The notes below the pieces were generated by a model that saw only the letters and a list, made by a program, of their open reading frames with translations, did no database searches and was not told where the DNA came from. DNA of 64,000 bases, taken from positions 1 to 64,000 of the forward strand of contig JAFQOP010000012.1 in assembly GCA_017403155.1 (NCBI GenBank), read 5' to 3'. The DNA comes from Clostridia bacterium (GTDB taxonomy: Bacteria > Bacillota > Clostridia > Oscillospirales > CAG-272). Positions 17,434 through 26,213 of this stretch are shown piece by piece. Each line of letters starts with the position of its first letter. The first letter of the stretch is position 1. The position numbers and the translations under genes were made by a program.

Positions 17434-18864
17434 TTAGTTAACCGTGTATTTCGTTCCGTCTTTGGTGTCTATGAGGGTTATGCCACGCTCGGCAAGCTCC
17501 GCCCTTACGGCATCAGCCAGCGCATAGTTCTTTGCTGCCTTCGCGTCGGCTCTCTCCTTGATTTTTGCCTCAATGTATCTGACAAGCTCTCCGTCAACTG
17601 CGGGAGTCTCGTCATTTGTCTGCTCGTTCAGTCTCTTTGCTGCCTCGATGAGTCCGAGGTCGAGAACGCGCTCAAAATCTGCGATGAGCGCGAGCTTGGT
17701 CGCATCGTTTGTCTTGAGCTTCAGCGCGTCGTAGAGCGCAGTAACCGCAACAGACGTGTTGAGGTCGTTGTCAAGCGCAGCAGTAAAGCGAGCTCTTCCC
17801 TCCTCAAATGCATTGCTGTCGATCTCGTCGGCAGGGTCTGCTTTAAGGGATGCAATTTTGGCAACGAGCTTATTATAGGCTGTTTTTGCGTTATCGAGAT
17901 TTTCCCAGGTGAATACAAGATTCTTTCTGTAATGCGACTGCATGCAGAAGAAGCGATAGACAAGGGGGTCGTAGCCGCGCTCCTTGAGCAGCGATACGGT
18001 AAGGAACTCACCCTTGGACTTCGACATCTTGCCGCTTCCCGTGTTGAGGTGATGGACGTGGAACCAATGACGGCACCATTCATGGCCAAAGGCTGCCTCA
18101 CTCTGCGCAATCTCATTGGTATGATGGGGGAAGGCGTTGTCAATACCGCCGCAGTGTATATCGAGATATTCACCGAGGTGGCGCTTTGCGATGCAGGAGC
18201 ACTCGATGTGCCATCCCGGATAGCCTATGCCCCAAGGGGAGTCCCACTTGAGCTCCTGGTCATCAAACTTGGACTTGGTGAACCAAAGGACAAAGTCTGC
18301 CTTGTTTCTCTTGTTTCCGTCCTCCTCAACGCTCTCGCGCACTCCGACAGCAAGGTCCTCCTCGCTGAAGTCATTGAAAATGTAATATTTTTCAAGTCTG
18401 GAGGTATCGAAGTAAACGTTGCCGCCTGCGATATATGCATATCCCTTGTCAAGAAGGGTGCTGACCATATCTATAAAATCGTCGATGCAATTTGTGGCAG
18501 GCTCAACCACGTCGGGCACGGAAATGTTAAGTGCCTTGCAATCCTCAAAGAATGCGTCGGTATAGAACTTGGCTATCTCGAGGACGGTCTTATGCTCTCG
18601 CTTGGCACCCTTAAGCATCTTATCCTCTCCCGTATCACCGTCGCTGGTAAGGTGACCCACGTCGGTAATATTCATTACGCGTCTGACCTCGTAGCCAAGG
18701 TATCTGAGATACTTCTCAAGAACATCCTCCATCGCATAGGTGCGAAGGTTTCCGATATGGGCGAAGTGATAAACGGTGGGACCGCAGGTGTACATAGCTA
18801 CCTTGCCTGCCTCACGTGTAACTAGCTCATCCTTTCTCCTCGTTGCCGAATTATATAAAAGCAT
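17434..18864 (-). CDS. cysS: Cysteine--tRNA ligase
   Basis: 476-residue class I aminoacyl-tRNA synthetase that charges tRNA-Cys. The HIGH-like motif is in CGPTVYHFAHIGNLRTY and the KMSKS loop is in GKMSKSKGEF. Zinc ligands are Cys28, the Cys of WHIECS, and HHTNEIAQSE. A DALR-type anticodon-binding region forms the C-terminus. The length is normal. A SigA promoter at 18923-18951 precedes it; I see no T-box in the short leader. Confidence 0.97.
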   Translation of the reverse strand: MLLYNSATRRKDELVTREAGKVAMYTCGPTVYHFAHIGNLRTYAMEDVLEKYLRYLGYEVRRVMNITDVGHLTSDGDTGEDKMLKGAKREHKTVLEIAKFYTDAFFEDCKALNISVPDVVEPATNCIDDFIDMVSTLLDKGYAYIAGGNVYFDTSRLEKYYIFNDFSEEDLAVGVRESVEEDGNKRNKADFVLWFTKSKFDDQELKWDSPWGIGYPGWHIECSCIAKRHLGEYLDIHCGGIDNAFPHHTNEIAQSEAAFGHEWCRHWFHVHHLNTGSGKMSKSKGEFLTVSLLKERGYDPLVYRFFCMQSHYRKNLVFTWENLDNAKTAYNKLVAKIASLKADPADEIDSNAFEEGRARFTAALDNDLNTSVAVTALYDALKLKTNDATKLALIADFERVLDLGLIEAAKRLNEQTNDETPAVDGELVRYIEAKIKERADAKAAKNYALADAVRAELAERGITLIDTKDGTKYTVN

Positions 18865-18922
18865 AATGTTTTTCCTCGTTTCTCAAAAATATCTTGCAAA
18901 AGAGCAAAGTAATTCATCCTAT

Positions 18923-18951
18923 ATCTTAACAGAATAAAAATATTTTGTCAA
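18923..18951 (-). promoter_or_regulatory. cysS promoter (SigA type)
   Basis: Minus-strand TTGACA (18946-18951), a 17-nt spacer and TAAGAT (18923-18928), about 60 bases upstream of the cysS start. Confidence 0.75.
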
Positions 18952-19126
18952 GAAAGAAAACTAATTTAAATATAAATTTTTGCACGAGCACGAAAATATT
19001 TTTCTAAATTTTACTTTAAACTATTGTAATTTTTCGAATTGTTTGGTATCATATAGGTTGGAATGTTATCAAATCATCGATTTGAGGCTATATATCAACA
19101 GGCAAAAAGGAGGACGTTACATCACT

Positions 19127-22100
19127 ATGACCAAGAACAACAAACCTAAGGAAAGCGCATATGCCGCACTTACAGGTCCCCACCGTGCGGTGCCGATCGT
19201 GCTTATTGCACTGGCTGTCTTCATCACCGTATGCTTCTTTACCCAGAATACGGGCAGCTTTGGCAGAGCTATATCCGGCTTCTTCCGCGGTCTTTTTGCA
19301 TTCGGTGCGTATTTTGTCCCCGTCCTTCTGGCAATACACGCATTCTTCTACCCCTCCGACAGGCAGAAGAAGAGAATTATAAAAAGAATAATATTCTCCG
19401 TTGTGCTCCTGATTTTCATCAGTGCATTTGCACATGCTATCAGCTTCTGGGGAGAGGACGCGTCCTTCGTCGGCAGAGATGCATATGCAAACGGCAAGGC
19501 GGGCATTGGCGGCGGCTTCATCGGAGGTGCTTTCGCATTTCTGCTTATAAGCTGTGTCGGCTATTTCGGTCTTGTGCTGGTGGCGGTCACGGTGCTTGCC
19601 GTTTATATCACCTATTTCCTCGCAGGAGAGGACAATCCGGCAAAGGAGCTGCTCCGCAAGGCTATCTACGGAATTCTTTCCTTCTTTGCTAAAATCGAAA
19701 GCAGGATGAAGAGCAGAAAGGAAAGACGCAAGGAAAAGGCTGTCGAGGAGGAAATCGAGCGCACGATAAGCGGCACAAGCTCCAAAAAGGATGCAAAGCG
19801 CCTCAGCGCAATCAAGCAGAAGGAGGGAGAGCTGCTCGACGACGAGTTCTTCGAGGTCGACAACGGCTTCAAGGAATTTAAGATACGCGACTTCGGCATA
19901 GAGGAGGTTCGTGACGACGAGACAATCGAGCTCAACCCTACCCTTCAGGAAAAGGTACATCACCCGATGGAGGTTGAAGAGGTATATACTCCTATAAAGC
20001 CCTCGCACGGCATCACCACCGATTACGGGCTCGAGGAGAAAGAGGATACTACATACGCAAAAGCACCCGATACCGAAAAGATATATGAAGCTCCGAGGAC
20101 AGCCTTTGCCTACGGGCTTGACGATAATGCAGACAACGTATTTACCGACGGATTTGTAGCCTTTGACGTGGCGGAAAGCGAAAAGATTGCCGCAAGGGTG
20201 TCCACTGTCGGTCCTGCAATAAGGAAGGAAGAGCGCGAAGCAACAGACGCAGAGCGCGCCTTCACCGAGAAGGATATTGAAGCCGCAAGGCGACGTGCAG
20301 ACTTTGAGCTTCGTCGCGAGCAGCTCCGTAAGCAGAGAGAGCTCGAGGAGGAGGAAAGACGCCGCGCCGCGGAATTTGTCCCCACGACTGTCGAGTTTGA
20401 CATAAACCCGGAAAAGGCACCCAAGGAGGAGCCCGAGGCTCCCGTTTATGAGGCTCCGAAGGTATACGAGGAGCCTGCCGCTCCCGCTTATGAGGCGCCC
20501 AAGGTATACGAGGAGCCTGCCGCTCCCACTTATGAGGCGCCCAAGGTATACGATGAGCCTGCCGCTCCCGCTTATGAGGCGCCCAAGGTATACGAGGAGC
20601 CTGCCGCTCCCACTTATGAGGCGCCCAAGGTATACGATGAGCCTGCCGCTCCCGCTTATGAGGCGCCCAAGGTATACGAGGAGTCTGCCGCTCCCGCTTA
20701 TGAGGCTCCAAAGGTATATGAGGAGCCTGCCGCTCCCGCTTATGAGGCTCCAAAGTCGACCTTTGTCTTTGACGACGAGGACGAATTCGATGAGGAGGAT
20801 GAGGGTGAAATGTTCTCGGGCGATGAGAACACCCCCGTTTCCGAGACCCTGACAACCTTTGATTTTGAAGAGGAGGACGGCGACGAGGATATGCCCGAGA
20901 TTCCTCTCGAGAAGCAGAATCCCGTCATTAACGATTACAGAAATATGTTCACCGCCCTCAGTGGCAAGCAAGCCGAGGAGGATTCTCCCTCTATTGCCGA
21001 GCAATATGCTGCGGCTATGGAATACGAGGAGGAGATCAGCACTGCCGTCCCCACCGAGGACTCTCACCTTTACAGCTACGGTGACGACCTCAACGATGAC
21101 AGCGAGGACACCCCGATCTACACTCCCGACGCCATTGATGAGGACGAGGAGGATGATGAGGACGAGCCCCCCTTTGAGATAGAGCGCGCACCCAAGCGCG
21201 AAGAAAAGAAGGCGGAGGAGAAGGCGCCCGCGCCCAAGCCCGACTACTCGGCATTCTCCTTCCCTCCCATCGACCTTCTCAAGAAGGGCGTTGAGGAGGA
21301 GGACCCGACCATCGAGGAGGAAATCGCGGAAAACGGTGACAAGCTCATTGATGCTCTCGCGCAGTTTGACGTACGCGCATCGATCAAGAGCGTTGACCGC
21401 GGTCCCAGAATTACAAGATATGAAATAGTGCCTGCGCGCGGAGTGCGTGTAAGCAAGGTTATCGGTCTGTTCGACGATATAGCACTTGCCGTTGCGGCAG
21501 AGGGTATCCGTATGGAGGCGCCCATCCCCGGCAAGAGTGCAATCGGCGTTGAAATTCCCAACAGACACCCCTCCACCGTTTATCTGCGCGACCTGCTTGA
21601 AAGCTACGAATTTCAGAACGAGCCCTCCAAGACCTTTGCATGCTTTGGAAAGGACGTTACGGGAAATCCCGTTTTCGGTGATATTGCAAAGATGCCGCAC
21701 ATGCTCATTGCCGGTGCTACAGGTATGGGTAAGTCGGTGGCTATCAACTCTATTCTTATCAGCATACTTTACAGAGCCAGACCCGACGAGGTCAAGTTTA
21801 TAATGATTGACCCCAAGACGGTCGAGTTCAAGATGTATAGCGGCATTCCCCACCTGCTTGTACCCGTGGTTACAGAGGCAAGGCAGGCGGCAGGTGCGCT
21901 TATGTGGGCGGTAGATGAAATGAACCGCCGCTATGAGCTCCTCTCCAAATACGACGTGAGAAAGCTCGATTCCTACAACGAGCTCGTTGCCGAGAATCCG
22001 GAGCTTGGCGAGCCGCTGCCCCAGATTATTATCGTAATAGACGAGCTGAACGACCTGATGCTCCAGGTCAGAAAGCCCGTTGAGGGTCTGATAATGAGCA

Positions 22101-22756
22101 TTACCCAGAAGGCAAGAGCTGCGGGTATACATATGATTATAGGTACTCAGCGCCCCTCTGTCGACGTTATCACGGGCGTTATCAAGGCAAATATCCCCTC
22201 CCGAGTTTCCTGCAAGGTAACCTCTGTTACCGACTCGAGAACCATACTCGACCAGGTCGGTGCAGAGAAGCTGCTCGACAAGGGTGATATGCTCTTCTTC
22301 CCTGTCGGAAAGCCTAAACCCCTGCGCGTTCAGGGCGCATTTGTTTCCGATTCGGAGGTCGACAAGATAATGAAGCACCTCAAGTCCAACGTGCGCGGTG
22401 CCGTATATGACGAGCAGGCACTCGAGGATATGAACCGCGCCGCGGCTAAATGCACCAAGGGCGGCAAGGAGGACGTTGACGACGACGGTGATACCCACTC
22501 AAGCGAGGAGGGTGCAGGCTTCCTCAAGGACAAGCAGTTCCTCGAGGCGGTTGACCTGGCAATCAAGAGCGGAAAGGTATCCACCTCCCTTATCCAGAGA
22601 CGAATCAGCGTTGGCTACTCCAAGGCGGCGAAGTTTATTGACATTATGGAGGAGCTCGGCATTGTTTCCGAGCCAAACGGTCAGAAGCCCCGCGAGGTTC
22701 TGGTAACCAAGCAGGAATGGGCGGAAATGATTGCAAGACGCGACGTTGATGACTAA
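19127..22756 (+). CDS. ftsK: FtsK/SpoIIIE DNA translocase with long acidic, repeat-containing linker
   Basis: 1209-residue septal DNA pump. The N-terminus has four or five membrane helices between residues 18 and 165. The linker, about residues 165-760, is unusually long, acidic and low-complexity. It contains seven full copies of a 14-residue repeat (EAPKVYEEPAAPxY; DNA at 20447-20755). The alpha/beta motor follows, with Walker A GATGMGKSV (Lys near 869), Walker B IIIVIDELNDL and TQRPSVDVITG. The gamma winged-helix domain ends the protein (LIQRRISVGYSKAAKFIDIMEELGIV), which would read KOPS/SRS-type sequences. The role is chromosome segregation at division or into the spore. Start ATG 19127 lies 13 bases after AGGAGG. 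A DJ-1-FtsK fusion gene follows after 24 bases. Confidence 0.93.
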   Translation: MTKNNKPKESAYAALTGPHRAVPIVLIALAVFITVCFFTQNTGSFGRAISGFFRGLFAFGAYFVPVLLAIHAFFYPSDRQKKRIIKRIIFSVVLLIFISAFAHAISFWGEDASFVGRDAYANGKAGIGGGFIGGAFAFLLISCVGYFGLVLVAVTVLAVYITYFLAGEDNPAKELLRKAIYGILSFFAKIESRMKSRKERRKEKAVEEEIERTISGTSSKKDAKRLSAIKQKEGELLDDEFFEVDNGFKEFKIRDFGIEEVRDDETIELNPTLQEKVHHPMEVEEVYTPIKPSHGITTDYGLEEKEDTTYAKAPDTEKIYEAPRTAFAYGLDDNADNVFTDGFVAFDVAESEKIAARVSTVGPAIRKEEREATDAERAFTEKDIEAARRRADFELRREQLRKQRELEEEERRRAAEFVPTTVEFDINPEKAPKEEPEAPVYEAPKVYEEPAAPAYEAPKVYEEPAAPTYEAPKVYDEPAAPAYEAPKVYEEPAAPTYEAPKVYDEPAAPAYEAPKVYEESAAPAYEAPKVYEEPAAPAYEAPKSTFVFDDEDEFDEEDEGEMFSGDENTPVSETLTTFDFEEEDGDEDMPEIPLEKQNPVINDYRNMFTALSGKQAEEDSPSIAEQYAAAMEYEEEISTAVPTEDSHLYSYGDDLNDDSEDTPIYTPDAIDEDEEDDEDEPPFEIERAPKREEKKAEEKAPAPKPDYSAFSFPPIDLLKKGVEEEDPTIEEEIAENGDKLIDALAQFDVRASIKSVDRGPRITRYEIVPARGVRVSKVIGLFDDIALAVAAEGIRMEAPIPGKSAIGVEIPNRHPSTVYLRDLLESYEFQNEPSKTFACFGKDVTGNPVFGDIAKMPHMLIAGATGMGKSVAINSILISILYRARPDEVKFIMIDPKTVEFKMYSGIPHLLVPVVTEARQAAGALMWAVDEMNRRYELLSKYDVRKLDSYNELVAENPELGEPLPQIIIVIDELNDLMLQVRKPVEGLIMSITQKARAAGIHMIIGTQRPSVDVITGVIKANIPSRVSCKVTSVTDSRTILDQVGAEKLLDKGDMLFFPVGKPKPLRVQGAFVSDSEVDKIMKHLKSNVRGAVYDEQALEDMNRAAAKCTKGGKEDVDDDGDTHSSEEGAGFLKDKQFLEAVDLAIKSGKVSTSLIQRRISVGYSKAAKFIDIMEELGIVSEPNGQKPREVLVTKQEWAEMIARRDVDD
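20447..20755 (+). repeat. 42-bp in-frame tandem repeat in the ftsK linker
   Basis: Seven full copies and one partial copy of a 42-bp unit encoding a 14-residue Pro/Ala/Glu-rich motif (YEAPKVYEEPAAPA with T, D or S variants). Copies are nearly identical at the DNA level, which points to recent slippage or unequal recombination. The unit keeps the frame, so copy number can vary without breaking ftsK. Confidence 0.92.
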
Positions 22757-22780
22757 ATTATTTTTTGAAAGGAAACGACT

Positions 22781-24910
22781 ATGATTGCTGTATTACTTGC
22801 AGACGGCTTTGAGGAAATCGAAGCACTTACCCCACTTGATATTTTAAGGCGCGCAGGAATGGACGCGCGCACGGTTGGCATCAATGCCAAGGTAGCCGTC
22901 GGTGCACACGGCATATCAGTCGTTTGCGACTTTTCTCCCGATGAGGTGCCTCTTGGCGAGGTGTCCATGGCTATATTCCCGGGCGGAATGCCCGGCTCAC
23001 TGGGTCTTGACGCCTCTCCCTTTACCGATAAGATAATCGAGGCTGTAAGCAAAAACGGCGGCAGGCTCGCGGCTATATGCGCCGCACCGCTCGTGCTCGG
23101 CAGACGCGGTCTGCTTGAGGGCAAGAGAGCTACCTGCTATCCCGGCTTTGAAAAGGAGCTCGCCGGTGCAACGGTAACAGACGAGGACGTGGTTACCGAC
23201 GGCCCCATTACAACCTCACGCGGCATGGGAACAGCTCTCGACTTTTCGCTTGAGCTTGTAAGGCTGGCGGTTGACGAGGAGTGCAGCAACGAGCTTGCCG
23301 ACTCGATTATGTATAGGCGCGAGCGCGAAGCCACGCAAAGCGAGCTTCTTAAGCTATTTGAGCTCGCCGAGAGTGTGGAGGAAGAGGAAGAAGAGTGCGC
23401 CGTGGCGGAATACACCGCAGAGAGATATCCCGATATAGAATATACTTATCCCGACGTATCCCTGCTCAAGGAATATGCAGAAAACGAGCTTACAAGCGAT
23501 GAGCTTGCCAAGCAGGCGGAGCTTGTCGAAAGAGCTCTTGCCGCTTGCGGAATAAAGGGCTCGCTCTCCGAGCCGACGGTAGGTCCGAGGCTCTCTTGCT
23601 ATGAGCTCATCCCGTCAAGGGCTATCAGTGCGAAAAAGGTCGTTGAGCTTGTTGAGGAGCTCTCGACCTCTCTTGCGGCAGAGGGCATCAGAATTACCCT
23701 TCCCAAAACAGACGAAAAGGCATTTAGAATTGAGATACCGAGAGCACGCGATAATATTGTTTCCGTGCGCTCTCTTCTCGAATGCAAGGAATTCAAGAAC
23801 AGCACCTCACGCACTGTAGTGGCACTCGGCAAGGAGGTCGACGGCACTCCCCTCCTCGCTGATATAGCAAAGATGCCCCACCTGCTTGTCGGCGGTGCTA
23901 CGGGCATGGGCAAGAGTGTTTGCCTCGGTGGAATTCTGACAAGCCTTGTTTATAAGAACTCACCGAGCGAGCTAAAGCTCATCCTCATTGACCCGAAGGC
24001 GGTCGAATTCAGCCTTTATCGAGATATTCCCCATCTGCTCGTGCCTATTGTAACAGCTCCCTCACGGGCGGTTGCAATGCTAAGGCATGCAATTTCTATT
24101 ATGAATTCAAGATATGAGCTTTTCTCGAATCTTGGAATACGCAATCTCGACGCATATAACAAGGCTGTCGAGGAGGACCCCTCTCTCGGCAAAGCTCTGC
24201 CGCGCATAGTTATCGTTATCGACGAGCTTGCCGACCTCATTCTCGCGGCAAGGAAGGATACAGAAAGCGCCCTGCTCCAGCTCACGCAGAAGGCAAGGGC
24301 GGCAGGCATACACGTAATTATCGGCACACAACGCCCCGGATGTGATGTAATCACGGGCGTTATAAAGGCAAATATGCCCTCCCGTATCGCCTTCAGGGTG
24401 GCTACGGTGACAGACTCACGCAATCTCCTCGACGCGAGCGGCGCAGAAAAGCTGCTAAACCGCGGAGATATGCTCTACTCCTTCGTCGGCTCTATACCGA
24501 AAAGGGTACAGGGCGCATTTATAAGCGACAGCGAGGTAAAGGCGCTTTGCAGTTTCCTGAGAAGCGAGGGAGGTGCTCAGTACAGCGAGGTAGCTATCAA
24601 GGAGATAGATGCGCTTGAACGTGCGATAGAGTCAAAGGCTAAAGATACGTACGAAGAGAATGAAGAATGCGGCGGATACCTCAATGACAAGCTGTTCATG
24701 GAGGCTGTCGACCTTGCACTGAATAACGGAAAAATATCCACCTCCTTTATACAGCGCAAGCTCAATATGGGCTATTCCAAGGCTGCGAGGTTCATTGACA
24801 TTATGGAGGATCTCGGCATTATTTCTCCGCCCGACGGAGCAAAGCCCCGCCAGACGCTGATAACTCGCAGCGAATGGACGGAGCTGCTCAAGAATGCCGG
24901 CATAAAATAA
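22781..24910 (+). CDS. DJ-1/PfpI domain fused to a soluble FtsK/SpoIIIE DNA translocase
   Basis: 709-residue two-part protein. Residues 1-180 are a complete DJ-1/PfpI (YajL-type) domain: LLADGFEEIEALTP, IFPGGMPGS, the nucleophile elbow AAICAAP with Cys100, ATCYPGFE and TSRGMGTALDF. Residues 181-245 are an acidic linker (a run of glutamates near 200). Residues 246-620 are an FtsK motor with Walker A GATGMGKSV (Lys378), Walker B IVIVIDELADL (Asp481) and GTQRPGCDVITG. Residues 633-709 are the gamma winged helix (FIQRKLNMGYSKAARFIDIMEDLGI). There is no membrane segment. DJ-1 proteins are deglycase/glyoxalase-like or redox-sensing; FtsK motors move DNA. No stop, frameshift or internal start with a ribosome-binding site separates the parts. 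It follows the membrane FtsK by 24 bases (GAAAGGA ribosome-binding site), so both are probably co-expressed. Confidence 0.9.
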   Translation: MIAVLLADGFEEIEALTPLDILRRAGMDARTVGINAKVAVGAHGISVVCDFSPDEVPLGEVSMAIFPGGMPGSLGLDASPFTDKIIEAVSKNGGRLAAICAAPLVLGRRGLLEGKRATCYPGFEKELAGATVTDEDVVTDGPITTSRGMGTALDFSLELVRLAVDEECSNELADSIMYRREREATQSELLKLFELAESVEEEEEECAVAEYTAERYPDIEYTYPDVSLLKEYAENELTSDELAKQAELVERALAACGIKGSLSEPTVGPRLSCYELIPSRAISAKKVVELVEELSTSLAAEGIRITLPKTDEKAFRIEIPRARDNIVSVRSLLECKEFKNSTSRTVVALGKEVDGTPLLADIAKMPHLLVGGATGMGKSVCLGGILTSLVYKNSPSELKLILIDPKAVEFSLYRDIPHLLVPIVTAPSRAVAMLRHAISIMNSRYELFSNLGIRNLDAYNKAVEEDPSLGKALPRIVIVIDELADLILAARKDTESALLQLTQKARAAGIHVIIGTQRPGCDVITGVIKANMPSRIAFRVATVTDSRNLLDASGAEKLLNRGDMLYSFVGSIPKRVQGAFISDSEVKALCSFLRSEGGAQYSEVAIKEIDALERAIESKAKDTYEENEECGGYLNDKLFMEAVDLALNNGKISTSFIQRKLNMGYSKAARFIDIMEDLGIISPPDGAKPRQTLITRSEWTELLKNAGIK

Positions 24911-24938
24911 AAAGGTGCGCACGGGAACGTGCGCCTTC
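24911..24938 (+). terminator. Hairpin after the DJ-1-FtsK gene
   Basis: AAGGTGCGCAC pairs with GTGCGCCTT (one bulged base) directly after the stop codon. The tail TCCTCGG is not a U-run, so it may be a weak terminator or an RNA-processing hairpin ahead of the next gene. Confidence 0.4.
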
Positions 24939-24953
24939 CTCGGAGGTGCTAAA

Positions 24954-25598
24954 TTGGTTATCGAACCACTTAAAACACATATAGCCTACCGATGCCCCGA
25001 CTGCGGCACGGTGGTGTACGGCTTTGTCGGCAAGTTTGCTCTTTCGGCAGGGCTGATAAGACTTAAATGCCATTGCGGAAATTCCGCGGCAGATATAACG
25101 GTAACGCAGGACGGCAAGGTGCGCCTTTCTGTCCCCTGCCTCTTCTGCAGACAGAACCACAGCTTTGTGGTGTCGCAGAGCATATTCTTCGGCAGGGATA
25201 TCTTTCTGCTCAACTGCCCGTATTCAAATATGGATATATGCTTTATCGGTGAAAAGGAAAAATGTGACGAGCAGATCGACCGCACCGCCGAGGAGCTGGC
25301 GCAGCTGCTAACAAATCTCGAGGCGGAGAAGCTCTCCGATATTCAGCCGCAGGACGTGGACGAGGAGGAGGTCCTCCCCGACCCGACTGTGTACGACGCT
25401 ATGCGCTTTCTTGTCAAGGAGCTCGAATACGACGGCAATATCGACTGCCCCTGCCACGGAGGAAGCTATGAGCTTCGCTTCTGCCGCGAGGGCATTCAGG
25501 TCTATTGCCCTACCTGCGGTGCGACGCACACCTTTGACACTCGCGCAGAGGCGGCAGCAGAGGCATATCTCGATACGGACTCTATCACCCTTTCCTAA
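24954..25598 (+). CDS. Zinc-ribbon protein of unknown function
   Basis: 214-residue protein that I do not recognise. It begins with a zinc-ribbon-like region (YRCPDCG...KCHCGN), continues with CLFCRQNH, then an acidic middle part (about residues 110-145), and ends with a second Cys-rich segment (CPCHGG...YCPTCGATHTF). The overall look is of a soluble, multi-zinc protein. The start is most likely TTG 24954, five bases after GGAGGTG; the ATG at 24915 has no ribosome-binding site and lies in the hairpin. It follows the DJ-1-FtsK gene and is convergent with the amidase gene; the two overlap by four bases at their 3' ends. Confidence 0.65.
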   Translation: MVIEPLKTHIAYRCPDCGTVVYGFVGKFALSAGLIRLKCHCGNSAADITVTQDGKVRLSVPCLFCRQNHSFVVSQSIFFGRDIFLLNCPYSNMDICFIGEKEKCDEQIDRTAEELAQLLTNLEAEKLSDIQPQDVDEEEVLPDPTVYDAMRFLVKELEYDGNIDCPCHGGSYELRFCREGIQVYCPTCGATHTFDTRAEAAAEAYLDTDSITLS

Positions 25599-26161
25599 TC
25601 CAGATCATAATACTTCAGTATTCCACGGTATATTCCCTCGGCAAAAAGACCCGGAGAGTACGCCATAAGCTCTGCGTCATATCGGTTTGATATAAACCCC
25701 ATCTCAACGAGCACGGCGGGCATCGCCGTGCGTTTCAGAACATAGAGCCCCGGGCGCTCGACAACACCGCGATTACGCAGCCCCGTCACAAGGTTTAACT
25801 GCTCCAGTATATCCTCGGCAAGTCCGAGGGCAACACGCGAGGCTCGGCTGTATATAAGTGCCTCAGAGCCCGACGCATTTGTGTTTTCTGCGGCATTGGT
25901 ATGCAGCGAGAGGAAGATATCTGCGCCCCAGCTGTTCGCCTCGTTTACACGAGCGACAAGGCTTGTGGAATTGTTGGTGCCGAGGACGGTATCCTCATCG
26001 GGGCGCGACAGACGCACCTCGAAATTCGGGTCTTGCGAGAGAAGGGACTCAAGGCGCTTCCCTATCTCATAGGTGATATCCTGCTCGTAAAACCCGTTGC
26101 CCTCCGCACCCGTGTTAAATCCTCTGGGGTTATGCCCCTGATCAACGTATATCTTTATCAT
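25595..26161 (-). CDS. N-acetylmuramoyl-L-alanine amidase (Amidase_3)
   Basis: 188-residue zinc amidase that cuts the bond between muramic acid and the peptide stem in peptidoglycan. The pattern is complete: IYVDQGHNP (zinc His), YEQDITYEIG (zinc Glu region), DIFLSLHTNAA (zinc His) and PAVLVEMGFISNRYDAELM (catalytic Glu). There is no signal peptide or SH3/cell-wall-binding domain. Small stand-alone Amidase_3 enzymes include CwlD, which acts in spore cortex formation; that role is possible here but CwlD has a membrane anchor, which I do not see. Start ATG 26161 follows GGAG; a GTG two codons upstream is the alternative. Confidence 0.85.
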   Translation of the reverse strand: MIKIYVDQGHNPRGFNTGAEGNGFYEQDITYEIGKRLESLLSQDPNFEVRLSRPDEDTVLGTNNSTSLVARVNEANSWGADIFLSLHTNAAENTNASGSEALIYSRASRVALGLAEDILEQLNLVTGLRNRGVVERPGLYVLKRTAMPAVLVEMGFISNRYDAELMAYSPGLFAEGIYRGILKYYDLD

Positions 26162-26213
26162 AGCCACTCCATCCTTTTTTTTAGTATTGTATGCGAAAGA
26201 CGGATTATTGTTA

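Noticed and set aside
19088..22498. 1136-codon open frame on the strand opposite ftsK
   Set aside because: It mirrors the ftsK gene; codon bias of the sense strand removes antisense stops. It has no family match and no ribosome-binding site, and the sense frame is a clear FtsK.
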